A stretch of 64,000 nucleotides of DNA from Aureimonas sp. Leaf324 (GTDB lineage Bacteria > Pseudomonadota > Alphaproteobacteria > Rhizobiales > Rhizobiaceae), in assembly GCF_001423245.1 (NCBI RefSeq), contig NZ_LMOH01000012.1, forward strand, positions 2,518 through 66,517. Reading direction: 5' to 3'. Of the stretch, positions 18,357 through 28,001 are shown piece by piece. How positions within the stretch are numbered: the stretch's first letter is position 1; each line of letters starts with the position of its first letter. Below the pieces are notes generated by a model. That model was not told the origin of the DNA and made no database searches. It was given only the letters and a program-made list of their open reading frames with translations. The position numbers and the translations under genes are program-made.

Positions 18357-18701
18357 TCAGAGGCGCATCACGTAGGTCTTGCGCGTGGTCTCCAGAACGC
18401 GCCACGTTCCGCGAAAGCCCGGCCGGATCACCAACGCATCGCCCGGCCGTAGGTCGCGGGCGTTCCCGCCCTCCTCGGTGAGGACCGAATGGCCTTCCAG
18501 GATCTGGCAGAACTCCCATTCGTCGTAGGACACGCGCCACTCGCCCGGGGCCGATTCCCAGACCCCGGCATAAAGCCCGCCGTCCTGCTCCTCCACATTC
18601 CAGGTTCGATGGACGGGGTCGCCCGCGATGACCTTCTCCGTCGAAGGGCGTGAAATTTCGGGTTCGACGCCGTCGATCGTGACGGGGATGGCATGGCTCA
18701 C
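18357..18701 (-). CDS. Cupin-domain protein (DUF861/EutQ-like)
   Basis: A 114-residue single cupin barrel. The pattern YDEWEFCQILEGHSVLTEEGG, then DLRPGDALVIRPGFRGTWRV, matches the small (S)-ureidoglycine aminohydrolase/EutQ-like cupins, often called DUF861. The GTG at 18701 is chosen because CAGGAG lies six bases upstream; the frame is open for 33 more codons without an equivalent site. The substrate is unknown. It is divergent from rplM-rpsI across a 285-bp gap. Confidence 0.75.
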   Translation of the reverse strand: MSHAIPVTIDGVEPEISRPSTEKVIAGDPVHRTWNVEEQDGGLYAGVWESAPGEWRVSYDEWEFCQILEGHSVLTEEGGNARDLRPGDALVIRPGFRGTWRVLETTRKTYVMRL

Positions 18702-18986
18702 CGGCAACTCCTGCACCTGATCGCAGGACGATCTACGCCTCGAAGACCCGCTCCGTCTATGCGGTATCATGCTACCAATTTTACGGTACCTTGACACCAC
18801 ATGTCTAAACTTCTGTTTCAGCTGGCCTTTTCCTAGTCAATGCGGATCGCCGGGCACCCTCCGTCTCTTGCGTCGCGTCCACACGGTGTGTATGGAGACC
18901 GCCAAGGAGTGCGGCCCGGCCTGCGCTTTTTCCGCCGCGGGCAGGTTTCGTCCTGTCCGCGCCATGAACGACCCAAGGATACCCCG

Positions 18987-19451
18987 ATGAAGACCTTCTC
19001 GCAGAAGTCCGAGACGGTGGAGAAGAAGTGGATCATCATCGACGCCGAAGGGCTCGTTGTCGGTCGCCTCGCCTCCCTCGTTGCGCTTCGCCTCCGCGGC
19101 AAGCACAAGCCCTCCTTCACCCCGCATGTCGATGATGGCGACAACGTCATCATCGTGAACGCCGACAAGGTCGTGTTCACGGGCAAGAAGTATCAGGACA
19201 AGACCTACTACTGGCACACCGGCTATGCCGGCGGCATCAAGGAGCGCAAGGCGCGCGAGATCCTCGAGGGTCGCTTCCCCGAGCGCGTGCTCGAGAAGGC
19301 CGTCGAGCGCATGCTGCCGCGCGGTCCGCTCGGCCGTCGCCAGCTCAAGAACCTGCGCGTCTATGCCGGTGCCGAGCACCCGCACACCGCCCAGTCGCCC
19401 GAGGCGTTCGACGTCAAGGCGCTGAACTCCAAGAACGCGAGGGCTGCATAA
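18987..19451 (+). CDS. rplM: 50S ribosomal protein L13
   Basis: A 154-residue L13, an early assembly protein of the large subunit. Conserved blocks are visible: [40 protein letters not shown], and the C-terminal [19 protein letters not shown] precedes the ATG by about nine bases. Its TAA overlaps the rpsI ATG by one base (TAATG), giving the classical rplM-rpsI operon. A TTGACA at 18791-18796 lies in the leader, but I see no good -10 box with it. Confidence 0.98.
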   Translation: MKTFSQKSETVEKKWIIIDAEGLVVGRLASLVALRLRGKHKPSFTPHVDDGDNVIIVNADKVVFTGKKYQDKTYYWHTGYAGGIKERKAREILEGRFPERVLEKAVERMLPRGPLGRRQLKNLRVYAGAEHPHTAQSPEAFDVKALNSKNARAA

Positions 19452-19927
19452 TGGCCGACCTGAATTCGCTGCAGGATCTGGGCTCCGCGAACGTCGCCGA
19501 GACCTCGTCCGCCCCGGTGCGCGTCCAGAAGCTCGACGCTCACGGCCGCGCCTACGCGACCGGCAAGCGCAAGGACGCGGTCGCCCGCGTCTGGGTCAAG
19601 CCGGGCTCCGGCAAGATCACGGTCAACGACAAGAACTACGTCGACTACTTCGCCCGTCCGGTTCTCCAGATGGTGCTGCAGCAGCCGATCGTCGCCGCCT
19701 CGCGCGACGGCCAGTTCGACATCGTCGTGACGGTCGCCGGTGGCGGTCTGTCCGGTCAGGCCGGTGCGGTTCGCCACGGCATCTCGCGCGCCCTTACCTA
19801 CTATGAGCCGGGCCTGCGCTCGGTCCTCAAGAAGGGCGGCTTCCTGACCCGCGACTCGCGCACCGTCGAGCGTAAGAAGTACGGCCGCGCCAAGGCCCGT
19901 CGTTCGTTCCAGTTCTCGAAGCGCTAA
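19451..19927 (+). CDS. rpsI: 30S ribosomal protein S9
   Basis: A 158-residue S9 with the extra 30-residue N-terminal segment usual in alphaproteobacteria. The core begins at [19 protein letters not shown], and the basic C-terminal tail ends RRSFQFSKR; the final Lys-Arg reaches the P-site tRNA. It is translationally coupled to rplM and followed by an intrinsic terminator. Confidence 0.98.
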   Translation: MADLNSLQDLGSANVAETSSAPVRVQKLDAHGRAYATGKRKDAVARVWVKPGSGKITVNDKNYVDYFARPVLQMVLQQPIVAASRDGQFDIVVTVAGGGLSGQAGAVRHGISRALTYYEPGLRSVLKKGGFLTRDSRTVERKKYGRAKARRSFQFSKR

Positions 19928-19954
19928 GCGCTCGCCGCACTGGACCGCCGATCG

Positions 19955-19983
19955 AAGGGCCCTGGGAAACCGGGGCCCTTTTT
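19955..19983 (+). terminator. Terminator of the rplM-rpsI operon
   Basis: AAGGGCCC (19955-19962) pairs with GGGCCCTT (19973-19980), followed by more T residues. It begins 28 bases after the rpsI stop and has the form of a Rho-independent terminator. Confidence 0.9.
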
Positions 19984-20042
19984 CGTTCTTCAAGCCGTCG
20001 CGCTTCTCCCCTATCTCTGGCGCCGACGACGGAGACTGTTTC

Positions 20043-21005
20043 ATGGCCGGACAATCGATCGACCACGCCTTCACCGCGACGCTGGCCACCGGCGCGGCGA
20101 GCGATCCGACCTATGCCGGCGCCCTGTCCTTCATGCGGCGGCGGATGACGAAGGATGTCACCGGCTCGGACGTCACGGTCTGGGGCATCCCGTTCGATGC
20201 CTCCGTGTCCAACCGCCCCGGCACGCGCTTCGGCCCGCAGGCGCTTCGGCGCGCCTCCGCGATCTTCGACAATGATCCGCAGTATCCGTTCCACGCCGAC
20301 CTCTTCGAGGCCCTCGGTGTCGTCGACTACGGCGACTGCCTTCTGGACTACCGGCTGCCCGAGCGGGCGCATCTCGCCATGCGGATCGAGGCCGAGGCGC
20401 TTCTGGCAAAGACCGGCTTCCTCTTGACGCTCGGCGGCGACCATTCGATCACGTTCCCCCTCCTACAGGCGCATGCCGCCAAGCACGGGCCGCTCAGCCT
20501 CGTCCATTTCGACGCGCACCAGGACACGTGGCCGCTTGCGACCGACACGCATGGTCGCCCCCGCGTCGATCACGGCTCGTTCGTCTCGGCCGCTCTGCGC
20601 GAGGGCCTGATCGACCCGGACAGCTCGATCCAGGTCGGCATCCGCACCCATGCGCCGGAGACCGGCGGCATCGAGATCCTGCACGGCTACGAGGTCGAGG
20701 ACCTCTCTTCGTCCACTATTGCCGAGCGTATCGCCGCGCGCGTCGGCGGCCGCCGCTGCTATCTCAGCTTCGATATCGACTGCCTCGACGTCGCCTTCGC
20801 GCCGGGCACCGGTACGCCGGTCGCGGGTGGGCCGAGCAGTGCCAAGATGCTGGCCGTCCTGCGCAAGCTCGGCGCGCTCGATATCGTCGGCGCCGATCTC
20901 GTCGAGGTTTCGCCGCCCTACGACCACGCCGACATGACGGCCGTCGCCGGCGCGACGATCGCGATGTACGTCCTCGGCCTCCTCGCCGAGAAGAAGACGC
21001 GCTGA
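20043..21005 (+). CDS. speB: Agmatinase/ureohydrolase
   Basis: A 320-residue ureohydrolase. The dimanganese site motifs are present: GGDHS (131-135), DAHQD (157-161) and SFDIDCLD near 242-249, then the FAPGTGTP loop. Members hydrolyse agmatine, guanidinobutyrate or related guanidino compounds, giving urea. Lying 41 bp upstream of argC on the same strand, it fits arginine or polyamine metabolism. Agmatinase is the most likely role, but guanidinobutyrase or guanidinopropionase cannot be excluded from sequence alone. Confidence 0.88.
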   Translation: MAGQSIDHAFTATLATGAASDPTYAGALSFMRRRMTKDVTGSDVTVWGIPFDASVSNRPGTRFGPQALRRASAIFDNDPQYPFHADLFEALGVVDYGDCLLDYRLPERAHLAMRIEAEALLAKTGFLLTLGGDHSITFPLLQAHAAKHGPLSLVHFDAHQDTWPLATDTHGRPRVDHGSFVSAALREGLIDPDSSIQVGIRTHAPETGGIEILHGYEVEDLSSSTIAERIAARVGGRRCYLSFDIDCLDVAFAPGTGTPVAGGPSSAKMLAVLRKLGALDIVGADLVEVSPPYDHADMTAVAGATIAMYVLGLLAEKKTR

Positions 21006-21046
21006 CCCCGGCGCCCGCAGTTTCACCTCCAACGACGGAGCGCAGC

Positions 21047-21970
21047 ATGAAGCCCCGCATTTTCATCGATGGCGAGCACGGCACGACGGGCCTTCAGATC
21101 CGCTCGCGCATGGAAGGGCGCAGCGACGTCGAACTCCTGTCGATCCCGGAGGCGGAGCGGCGCAACGAGGCGATGCGCGAGGACCTCCTGAACTCGGCCG
21201 ACATCGCGATCCTCTGCCTGCCCGACGACGCGGCGCGGCAGGCGGTCGCGCTGCTGGCCGGCAACAATCAGGCACGCGTCATCGACACGTCCACCGCTCA
21301 TCGGACAGCCGAGGGTTGGGCCTATGGCTTCGCGGAGCTTTCGCGCGACCAGCCGGATAAGATCCGCTCGGCGCGGCTGGTCGCCAATCCCGGCTGCTAC
21401 CCGACTGGCGCGATCGCGCTGGTGCGCCCTTTGCGCGACGCGGGCCTCCTGCCCGACGGCGAGACCATCACTGTGAACGCGGTGTCGGGCTACACGGGCG
21501 GCGGAAAGCAGATGATCGCCCAGATGGAGGATCCCTCGCGCGCGGATGCAATCACCGCGCCGCACTTCCTCTACGGGCTCGACCTCGACCACAAGCACCT
21601 GCCGGAAATGCGGGTCTACGGGCGGCTTCCTCGCGACCCGCTCTTCTCGCCTTCGGTCGGCAAGTTCCCACAGGGGATGATCGTGCAGGTGCCGCTGCTG
21701 CTCGACGGCACGGTCTCGGCCGAGCGGCTGCACGAGGCTTTGGCGGCGCACTATGCCGGCAGCGAGATCGTGACCGTATCGTCGCTGGCGGAGAGCGCCG
21801 CGTTGAAGCGGATCGATGCGACGGAACTCGCGGGCACCGACCGTATGGTGCTGCATGTCTTCGGGTCGAAGGACGGCGAGCGCGCCAACCTCGTCGCGGT
21901 TCTGGACAACCTCGGCAAGGGCGCCTCGGGCGCGGCCGTTCAGAACATGGACCTGATGCTGTCGGCCTGA
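21047..21970 (+). CDS. argC: N-acetyl-gamma-glutamyl-phosphate reductase (type 2)
   Basis: A 307-residue ArgC of the shorter type 2, which makes N-acetylglutamate semialdehyde in arginine synthesis using NADPH. The N-terminus shows [12 protein letters not shown] in place of the type 1 GxTGYxG loop, and the catalytic Cys117 lies in NPGCYPTGA. The [10 protein letters not shown] segment is also diagnostic. It follows speB closely and converges on ctaA with seven bases between. Confidence 0.95.
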   Translation: MKPRIFIDGEHGTTGLQIRSRMEGRSDVELLSIPEAERRNEAMREDLLNSADIAILCLPDDAARQAVALLAGNNQARVIDTSTAHRTAEGWAYGFAELSRDQPDKIRSARLVANPGCYPTGAIALVRPLRDAGLLPDGETITVNAVSGYTGGGKQMIAQMEDPSRADAITAPHFLYGLDLDHKHLPEMRVYGRLPRDPLFSPSVGKFPQGMIVQVPLLLDGTVSAERLHEALAAHYAGSEIVTVSSLAESAALKRIDATELAGTDRMVLHVFGSKDGERANLVAVLDNLGKGASGAAVQNMDLMLSA

Positions 21971-21977
21971 CGACGGG

Positions 21978-23054
21978 TCAGGCCGCGGCCGGCACCGGGT
22001 AGCGGCCGAAGAGACCGCGGGCGTGGAAGACCGCGCCCGCCAGCACCACGAGCGCGCCGGCCTGATGCGTCAGCGCCGCGTCGATCGGCACATGCATCAG
22101 CAACGTGGTGATGCCGATCATCGCCTGCGCCAGAACCGCCACCGCCAGCCACGTGGCGCCGCGCGCATGGTGAGACGCTGGCGCGATGCGGCGAGCCGCG
22201 ATCGCGTGGAGGATCGCCACGGTCAATAGCGCGTAGGCTCCGAGGCGATGGACGAACTGGACCGTCATCGGGTTCTCGAAGAAATTACGCCAAGTCGGCG
22301 TCATCGCAAGGAGATTGGACGGGATCACCTGCCCGTCCATCAGCGGCCAGGTGTTGTAGCTGAGCCCGGCGTTCAGCCCCGCGACGAGGCCGCCGAGATA
22401 GATCTGGACCAGCACCATCGCGACCAGGAGGAAACCGACGAGATAAGAATGGTCCGTCGGCGCCCGCTCCGCGGGCCGGTTGACGAGGCCGCGCGCGATC
22501 CAGAGCGTCGCGGTCAGGATGAGACAGGCCATGGTGAGGTGAACGGCCAGCCGGTACTGGCTGACGTCGGTGCGCTCGACGAGACCCGATGCCACCATCC
22601 ACCAGCCGATGCCGCCCTGAAGGCCGCCGAGCGCCAGAAGGCCGACGAGACGCGGCTTCAGCCAAGGCTCGATCCGCCCCGTCACCCAGAAGAACAGGAG
22701 CGGCAGCGCGAAGGCGAGGCCGACGGACCGCGCCAGGAACCGGTGGGACCATTCCCACCAGTAGATCACCTTGAACTCCGACAGCGCCATGCCGCGGTTG
22801 ATCTGCTGGTATTGCGGGATTTGGCGGTAGAGATCGAACTCTTCCTGCCACTCCGCGTCCGATAGCGGGGGAACCACGCCGTGGATCGGCTTCCATTCGG
22901 TGATCGAGAGCCCGGATTCCGTCAGGCGCGTGGCGCCGCCGACCACGACCAGCGCCATCACCATGGCGGCGATGACGTAGAGCCAGATGCGGATCAGCCG
23001 CCGGTTGTCGGCGATGCGGGGCGAAGCGAAGGTTGCGTCGGTCAGGGTCGTCAT
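21978..23054 (-). CDS. ctaA: Haem A synthase (Cox15/CtaA)
   Basis: A 358-residue inner-membrane enzyme that oxidises haem O to haem A for aa3-type cytochrome oxidase. Eight transmembrane helices are apparent. Histidine-bearing motifs are WEWSHR, the HLTM segment, QFVHRLGAY and [16 protein letters not shown] near the N-terminus is a family signature. The length matches the alphaproteobacterial type 2 enzymes. It is transcribed opposite argC. Confidence 0.95.
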   Translation of the reverse strand: MTTLTDATFASPRIADNRRLIRIWLYVIAAMVMALVVVGGATRLTESGLSITEWKPIHGVVPPLSDAEWQEEFDLYRQIPQYQQINRGMALSEFKVIYWWEWSHRFLARSVGLAFALPLLFFWVTGRIEPWLKPRLVGLLALGGLQGGIGWWMVASGLVERTDVSQYRLAVHLTMACLILTATLWIARGLVNRPAERAPTDHSYLVGFLLVAMVLVQIYLGGLVAGLNAGLSYNTWPLMDGQVIPSNLLAMTPTWRNFFENPMTVQFVHRLGAYALLTVAILHAIAARRIAPASHHARGATWLAVAVLAQAMIGITTLLMHVPIDAALTHQAGALVVLAGAVFHARGLFGRYPVPAAA

Positions 23055-23270
23055 GGAGCTCGCTGACGGCCTCCGGCGTCACCGCGCGGAACCGTCCCTT
23101 CTGGGATGACGGCTCGGCGACGCGCACCGTTCCGGGCGCCGGCGCCGAGCTTCTCGCGACGTGATGTGTTACGAAGCGCCGGGAATGGCAAGGATCATAT
23201 TGTCCTACCCGCTTGCCGCCGCGCGCGGAACTTGCGAGGACACCTGCAACGCATCCCAAACGAGACCCGA

Positions 23271-23480
23271 ATGCCCGTCCGTCTGAAGAAGCTCATCGGC
23301 GTCGTCGTCCTGCTGGCGCTGGTCGTCGTCTACGCCGTCTTCGCCACCGCCTTCGCCTCGCTGCGCCTCGCCGACGCGCCGGGCTGGGTGCACCTCGTCT
23401 ACTTCGTCGTCACCGGCCTGTTCTGGATCGTGCCCGCCATGTTCGTGATCCGCTGGATGCAGCGCGAACCGAGGGCCTGA
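23271..23480 (+). CDS. DUF2842 small membrane protein
   Basis: A 69-residue protein with two predicted membrane helices (about 7-27 and 40-60) and a short basic tail. It matches the alphaproteobacterial DUF2842 family, whose function is unknown and which often lies near ctaA, as here. It converges on the polysaccharide co-polymerase gene. Confidence 0.8.
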   Translation: MPVRLKKLIGVVVLLALVVVYAVFATAFASLRLADAPGWVHLVYFVVTGLFWIVPAMFVIRWMQREPRA

Positions 23481-23493
23481 CACGCCTTCCCGG

Positions 23494-25497
23494 CTACGAC
23501 GCCAGCTGACGCGCGTTCGCGAGGATCATGTCGGCAAGGCCCGCCGCGCGCAGCCGCCGGGTTCCATCTGAGACCGCCTGCTCGTCTTCGCCGTCCACCG
23601 TCACCACCAGCGCCGCATCTGGCGTGAGCAGAGCCTGGACCGTCTCCAGCGGGAGCTCGCCGCAGACGACCAGCACGACCTCGAAGTTGCGCTCGATGAA
23701 CTCCAGCACGTTGCGGCGCTCCATCGCGAGGAAGGCCGCCTCGCCGATCACGGCCTGACCGCCGCCAAAGACTTCGGCCTGCGTGGCGAAATCGCGGCGC
23801 GCGATCTCGGCGAACGTCGCCTCGCCCGCGATCATGTCCGAGACGCCCAGCGCATCCGCCTCCAGCCCCATCGCGCGAGCCGCCAGTTGCCGCTCGCTGA
23901 GATCCACGAGCGCGACCTGCGATCCGCGCAGCGAGAGGCGGCGGACGATCTCCACCGACACCGGCCGCTCGTCGCGACCGATCGGAACGATCACGACGCG
24001 ACTGATCTCGCTCGCAAGAATCCCGCCGATCAGCTCGTCCGCCGGCGTGACGTCCGTCTGAGGCTTCGGCGGATGCGGCTCGACGGGGACGGATCGGGGG
24101 GGTGAAACGGATCGGGGACGCGTGCGACCGAAGGGCAGAGGGGCGGTCGGCTTGAACAGGGTGCGGGGCGACGCGAAGACGGCGAGAAGCGACGAGGCGA
24201 GAAACCCGAACGCGGCCGACCCGGCCACGATCGGCCAGACGTTCGGGCGAATCTCGGTCATGGTGACCGAGCAGGTCACAGTGGGCTGCACGGGTTCGGG
24301 GGGCCTGACGGGTTCGACAGCCACGACAGGCTGGGGCGGCGCGACCGGTTCAGGCGCTGGCACCGGTGCGGCCGACGCAGACTCGACCGACGCCTCGCGC
24401 GCCGCCAGAAGGGCGTCAAGCGTCCGCCGGGCCGCCGCGACCTCGGCCTCAGCGTCGGCTCGCGCAATCGCGGCTCTCTCCCTCGCGTCGGCTGCCGCCG
24501 CATCCTTCGCTGCGATCTCTTCGGCCCGCGTTACATCGCCGCGAAGCGCACGCACGCGTCGCTGGACGGCGCTCGCAAGGCGATCGCGTGCCGCGTCCAG
24601 CTCGGCGTCGAGATCGGCGAGGCGCAGGCGCACCGTCGTCATCCGCGGATGACCATCAAGCAGCGTGCGCGAGAGTTCGGCGACGGTCGCGGCCGCGGCA
24701 TCGCGCCGGGCCTTGGCGTTGCGCCAGTTCGCCCATTCTTCGCTCTCGCGAAGGCTCGCTGGGGCATCGGCCGGCGACGCCGACGGCAGGGCGCGCGCGA
24801 AGCGCTCCAGCGCGTCGAGTTCGCGGCGAAGGTTCGAAGCCGTCCGACCACCGCCGGCCGGCTGTTGGCTCGTGCTCCGCGCCCCGGCCGGCGGCTGTTT
24901 CGCCAGCCTCGCCTCGGCATTCGCGAGGGCCGTGCGGGCCGACGCGACGGACGCATCCAGCGCTTCGAGCGGCGCATTGCGCGGCTCCGGCTCGGTTTGT
25001 CTTGGCGGCTCGGGCGCCGCTGCAACCGGAAGCGGTTCCGGAGGGGGCGGCGAGTTGTCGGCGAGGACGGGTGCGAGGTCGTCGACGATCCGATCGGCAA
25101 GCGCCTGCGCATGGGCCCGGGCGACGTCGGTGTCCCGGTCCTCGGCCCAGATTTCCAGTGTTCCGTCCATCGATCGACGGGCGCCCGCATCCGGCCGCCG
25201 GTTCGCGGTCTGATCGACGAGGTCGACCCACACGGCCAGGATCGACGGACGCGAGGGCTCGGGCCGCCCGGGGGTCTCGGAGACGAGACGCTGGAGAGCG
25301 GCATCGTCCCAGCGCGCCATGCTTTCGGGCGGTGCGGATACGCGGACGGTAGCGCGCTGGATCGGCGGAACGAGCGAGCCCGCCGCGAAGGCGGCAAAGC
25401 CCAGCGCCGCCGTGGAAGCCAGGATACGATTGCGGTTCGACCAGAGGGCTTGGGCGACGCCGCGCTCCTCCCCGTTCCGCTCGTACGTATCGGCCAT
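23494..25497 (-). CDS. Wzc/ExoP-like polysaccharide co-polymerase with degenerate kinase domain
   Basis: A 667-residue protein. TM1 is at about 24-44; a long periplasmic part follows with proline-rich and coiled-coil stretches (about 180-370), then TM2 at about 421-442 and a cytoplasmic domain (about 485-667). This is the layout of ExoP/Wzc proteins that set polysaccharide chain length. In the cytoplasmic domain the P-loop place (501-514) reads IVPIGRDERPVS, with no GK[ST]; a Walker A'-like VALVDLSE remains at 528-535. Kinase activity is therefore unlikely. AGGGAAG supports the ATG at 25497. It is divergent from the exoF-like gene. Confidence 0.75.
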   Translation of the reverse strand: MADTYERNGEERGVAQALWSNRNRILASTAALGFAAFAAGSLVPPIQRATVRVSAPPESMARWDDAALQRLVSETPGRPEPSRPSILAVWVDLVDQTANRRPDAGARRSMDGTLEIWAEDRDTDVARAHAQALADRIVDDLAPVLADNSPPPPEPLPVAAAPEPPRQTEPEPRNAPLEALDASVASARTALANAEARLAKQPPAGARSTSQQPAGGGRTASNLRRELDALERFARALPSASPADAPASLRESEEWANWRNAKARRDAAAATVAELSRTLLDGHPRMTTVRLRLADLDAELDAARDRLASAVQRRVRALRGDVTRAEEIAAKDAAAADARERAAIARADAEAEVAAARRTLDALLAAREASVESASAAPVPAPEPVAPPQPVVAVEPVRPPEPVQPTVTCSVTMTEIRPNVWPIVAGSAAFGFLASSLLAVFASPRTLFKPTAPLPFGRTRPRSVSPPRSVPVEPHPPKPQTDVTPADELIGGILASEISRVVIVPIGRDERPVSVEIVRRLSLRGSQVALVDLSERQLAARAMGLEADALGVSDMIAGEATFAEIARRDFATQAEVFGGGQAVIGEAAFLAMERRNVLEFIERNFEVVLVVCGELPLETVQALLTPDAALVVTVDGEDEQAVSDGTRRLRAAGLADMILANARQLAS

Positions 25498-25599
25498 TCG
25501 GCTTCCCTTCCGGTCAAGAGCGACTCCCTTTGGCCGACCTTCCCCTGCGTCCACAGGATAAGGTTGAAGGCTTTCCTAGCAATGCGACATCGATTTTAC

Positions 25600-25611
25600 G
25601 GTTAATTAACC
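25600..25611. promoter_or_regulatory. Palindrome in the divergent polysaccharide promoter region
   Basis: GGTTAATTAACC is a perfect 12-bp palindrome in the AT-rich part of the 186-bp gap between the divergent co-polymerase and export genes. It could be an operator for both. It does not have the TTAA-N7-TTAA spacing of a CtrA site. Confidence 0.35.
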
Positions 25612-25683
25612 ACGTTGCTCATAGGTTTGAGCCCGAAACGAGGCATCGGCCTCACAGGCCTGCCCCCGCTCTCGGAGACCACC

Positions 25684-26244
25684 ATGCGAGTCGCCCGCGC
25701 AGCCCTCGTGGCGCTGACAGCCAGCCTGCTCGGCGGCTGCGTGACGACACCGCCGCCGCCGGAAGCCTTCCACGCCGCCCTGAACCAGGAATATCGCCTG
25801 GATGCCGGCGATCGGCTGCGGGTCACCGTCTTCGAGCAGGACAGCCTCAGCGCGATCTATGTCGTCGACAAGGCGGGCTACCTGTCGCTGCCGCTGATCG
25901 GCTCGGTGCCGGCACGCGGCAAGACGCCGGACGAAGTGCGCCTCGCGATCACGGCCGCCCTGCGCAACGGCTTCCTGCGCGATCCCGACGTCTCCGTCCA
26001 GGTCGAGCAGTACCGCCCGTTCTTCGTCATGGGCGAGGTCGCGACGGGCGGCCAATACTCCTACGTTCCCGGCATGACGGTGCAGAACGCGGTGGCGATC
26101 GCCGGCGGTTTCTCGCCGCGCGCCGAAAAGCGCACCGTCGACATTACGCGTCAGGTCAACGGACAGATCATCACCGGACGCGTGGTCCTCTCGGATCCGG
26201 TCCTGCCCGGCGACACGGTGACCATCCGCGAGCGGCTGTTCTAG
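25684..26244 (+). CDS. Polysaccharide export lipoprotein (short ExoF/Wza-like)
   Basis: A 186-residue outer-membrane-associated lipoprotein: lipobox LLGGC with Cys19, a polysaccharide-export domain at about 35-110 (YRLDAGDRLRVTVFEQD) and one SLBB domain at about 115-180 (FFVMGEVATGGQYSYVPGMT). It likely forms part of the channel for exopolysaccharide export. At this length it lacks the C-terminal helix of true Wza. GGAG precedes the ATG. It is followed in the same direction by the initiating sugar transferase. Confidence 0.88.
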   Translation: MRVARAALVALTASLLGGCVTTPPPPEAFHAALNQEYRLDAGDRLRVTVFEQDSLSAIYVVDKAGYLSLPLIGSVPARGKTPDEVRLAITAALRNGFLRDPDVSVQVEQYRPFFVMGEVATGGQYSYVPGMTVQNAVAIAGGFSPRAEKRTVDITRQVNGQIITGRVVLSDPVLPGDTVTIRERLF

Positions 26245-26373
26245 TCAGCCGGCCAAGATTCCGCCGACTCATTCGAATGATAAAAGTCGTCGTGAGCCTT
26301 CATTAGCCTATCGATGAGAGGGTGCCAGTCGAGCACGATCCAGGATCGCGCCATACGACGGGGACCCTCGACC

Positions 26374-27903
26374 ATGGCTTTGAAGCGGAGCGAACAGGCT
26401 CTTTTCGCGCGCGAAGCGATCCGGACATTCCAGCCCGACCACCCGCCGCGTCTGGTCGAGGCGAGCGTCCTCAATCCCCATGCGCGGCGCATCGCCGAAC
26501 AGTTCAACAAGAACGTCCTGTCGCCGCGGCTTCTATCGGGCCTCTTCGGGCTCGGCGAGTTCGCCGCCCTCGGCGCGATCGCGCTCGGCGTGCTCGCGTC
26601 CTACGGGCGCCTGTCGGATGCCCTTCTCGCCCTGCCGCTCGTGGGGCTTGCCATCGCGACGCTCGCGCTTCTACACGGCTACGAGCCCTCGCAGCTCCGT
26701 TCGCAGCGGCGGCAGCCGGCGCGCGTGGCGCTGGCGCTTCTCGCCGGCATCGTCGCCACCCTGCCCTGCGCGGCATGGGCGGGCAGTCTCGACGCGTCGC
26801 TCGGCGCCTGCCTTCTGACCTACGCCGCCGTGTCGATGGGCGCCCTGACGCTGGCGCGGCGCGTCCTCGCTCATCGCATCCGCCACTGGAGCCGCACGGG
26901 CCGCCTCGAGCGCCGCGTCGTCCTTGTCGGTGGCGGCGGCGCGGCCGAGCAGTTCATCCGGCAGCTCGACGCCGTCCCGGACAGCGATATCCGCATCTGC
27001 GGCATCTTCGACGACCGCGACGGCGACCGTTCGCCGCCGCTCGTCGCGGGCTATCCGAAGCTCGGCACGGTGGCCGAACTCACCGAGTTCGCGCGTATCG
27101 CCAAGATCGACATGCTGGTCGTCACCCTGCCACTGTCGGCCGAGAAGCGCATCCTGACCATCCTCAAGTCGCTCTGGGTCCTGCCGCTCGACATCCGCAT
27201 CTCGGCGCTGTCGCAGAACCTGCGCTTTCGCTCGCGCTCCTATTCCTACATGGGCGACGTGCCGATGCTGGACGTGATGGATCGCCCGATCGCCGACTGG
27301 AACCAGGTCGCCAAGCGCGGCTTCGACCTCGTCTTCGGCATCGCCGCGCTCGTCGCGGTCGCGCCGATCATGATCCTCACCGCTATCGCCATCAAGCTCG
27401 ACACACCCGGCCCGGTCTTCTTCCGACAGAAGCGCCACGGCTTCAACAACGAGGAAATCCTCGTCTGGAAGTTCCGCTCGCTGCGCCACGACATGGCCGA
27501 TCCGACCGCGCGCAAGCTCGTGACCAAGGGGGACCCTCGCGTCACCCGCGTCGGCCGCTTCATCCGCCGCTCCTCGATCGACGAGCTACCGCAGCTCTTT
27601 AACGTCCTGATCGGCAACCTGTCGCTGGTCGGCCCGCGCCCGCACGCCGTGCATGCGCAGTCCAGCACGCAGGTCACCTTCACCGAGATCGTCGACGGCT
27701 ACTTCGGCCGCCATAAGGTGAAGCCCGGCATCACCGGCTATGCGCAGCTGAAGGGGTGGCGGGGCGAGATCGACGACGACGTGAAGCTGCAGAAGCGCTT
27801 CGAACACGATCTCTTCTACATCGAGAACTGGTCGCTGCTGCTCGACCTCTACATCCTCTTCGCCACGCCCTACAGCCTCCTCAACCCCAAGGGCGCCTAC
27901 TGA
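26374..27903 (+). CDS. Undecaprenyl-phosphate sugar phosphotransferase (ExoY/WcaJ type)
   Basis: A 509-residue initiating glycosyl-phosphate transferase. Four N-terminal membrane helices (about 50-170) are followed by a nucleotide-binding-like CoA-binding domain (VVLVGGGGAAEQF near 182), one membrane helix near 325-350 and the catalytic bacterial transferase domain to the end. Diagnostic stretches are PGPVFFRQKRHG, WKFRS and RRSSIDELPQ. It puts the first sugar phosphate on undecaprenyl phosphate at the inner membrane. The neighbours are export and chain-length genes; no polymerase or flippase is in view. Confidence 0.92.
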   Translation: MALKRSEQALFAREAIRTFQPDHPPRLVEASVLNPHARRIAEQFNKNVLSPRLLSGLFGLGEFAALGAIALGVLASYGRLSDALLALPLVGLAIATLALLHGYEPSQLRSQRRQPARVALALLAGIVATLPCAAWAGSLDASLGACLLTYAAVSMGALTLARRVLAHRIRHWSRTGRLERRVVLVGGGGAAEQFIRQLDAVPDSDIRICGIFDDRDGDRSPPLVAGYPKLGTVAELTEFARIAKIDMLVVTLPLSAEKRILTILKSLWVLPLDIRISALSQNLRFRSRSYSYMGDVPMLDVMDRPIADWNQVAKRGFDLVFGIAALVAVAPIMILTAIAIKLDTPGPVFFRQKRHGFNNEEILVWKFRSLRHDMADPTARKLVTKGDPRVTRVGRFIRRSSIDELPQLFNVLIGNLSLVGPRPHAVHAQSSTQVTFTEIVDGYFGRHKVKPGITGYAQLKGWRGEIDDDVKLQKRFEHDLFYIENWSLLLDLYILFATPYSLLNPKGAY

Positions 27904-28001
27904 CGCGGGCCAAAAAAGCGCAGGCGCCAGCCAATTCACGCGTTCTTCCGCCTCCTCGTCCGTGCGATACGAAGCGATCGTCGACGAGGAGGATTTTAGC
28001 G

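Noticed and set aside
18791-18820. Sigma-70 promoter for rplM at TTGACA
   Set aside because: No acceptable -10 hexamer occurs 16-18 bases downstream, so it was not listed as a promoter.
25600-25611. CtrA site in the polysaccharide promoter
   Set aside because: TTAA halves are adjacent (TTAATTAA) rather than seven bases apart, so the CtrA spacing is not met.
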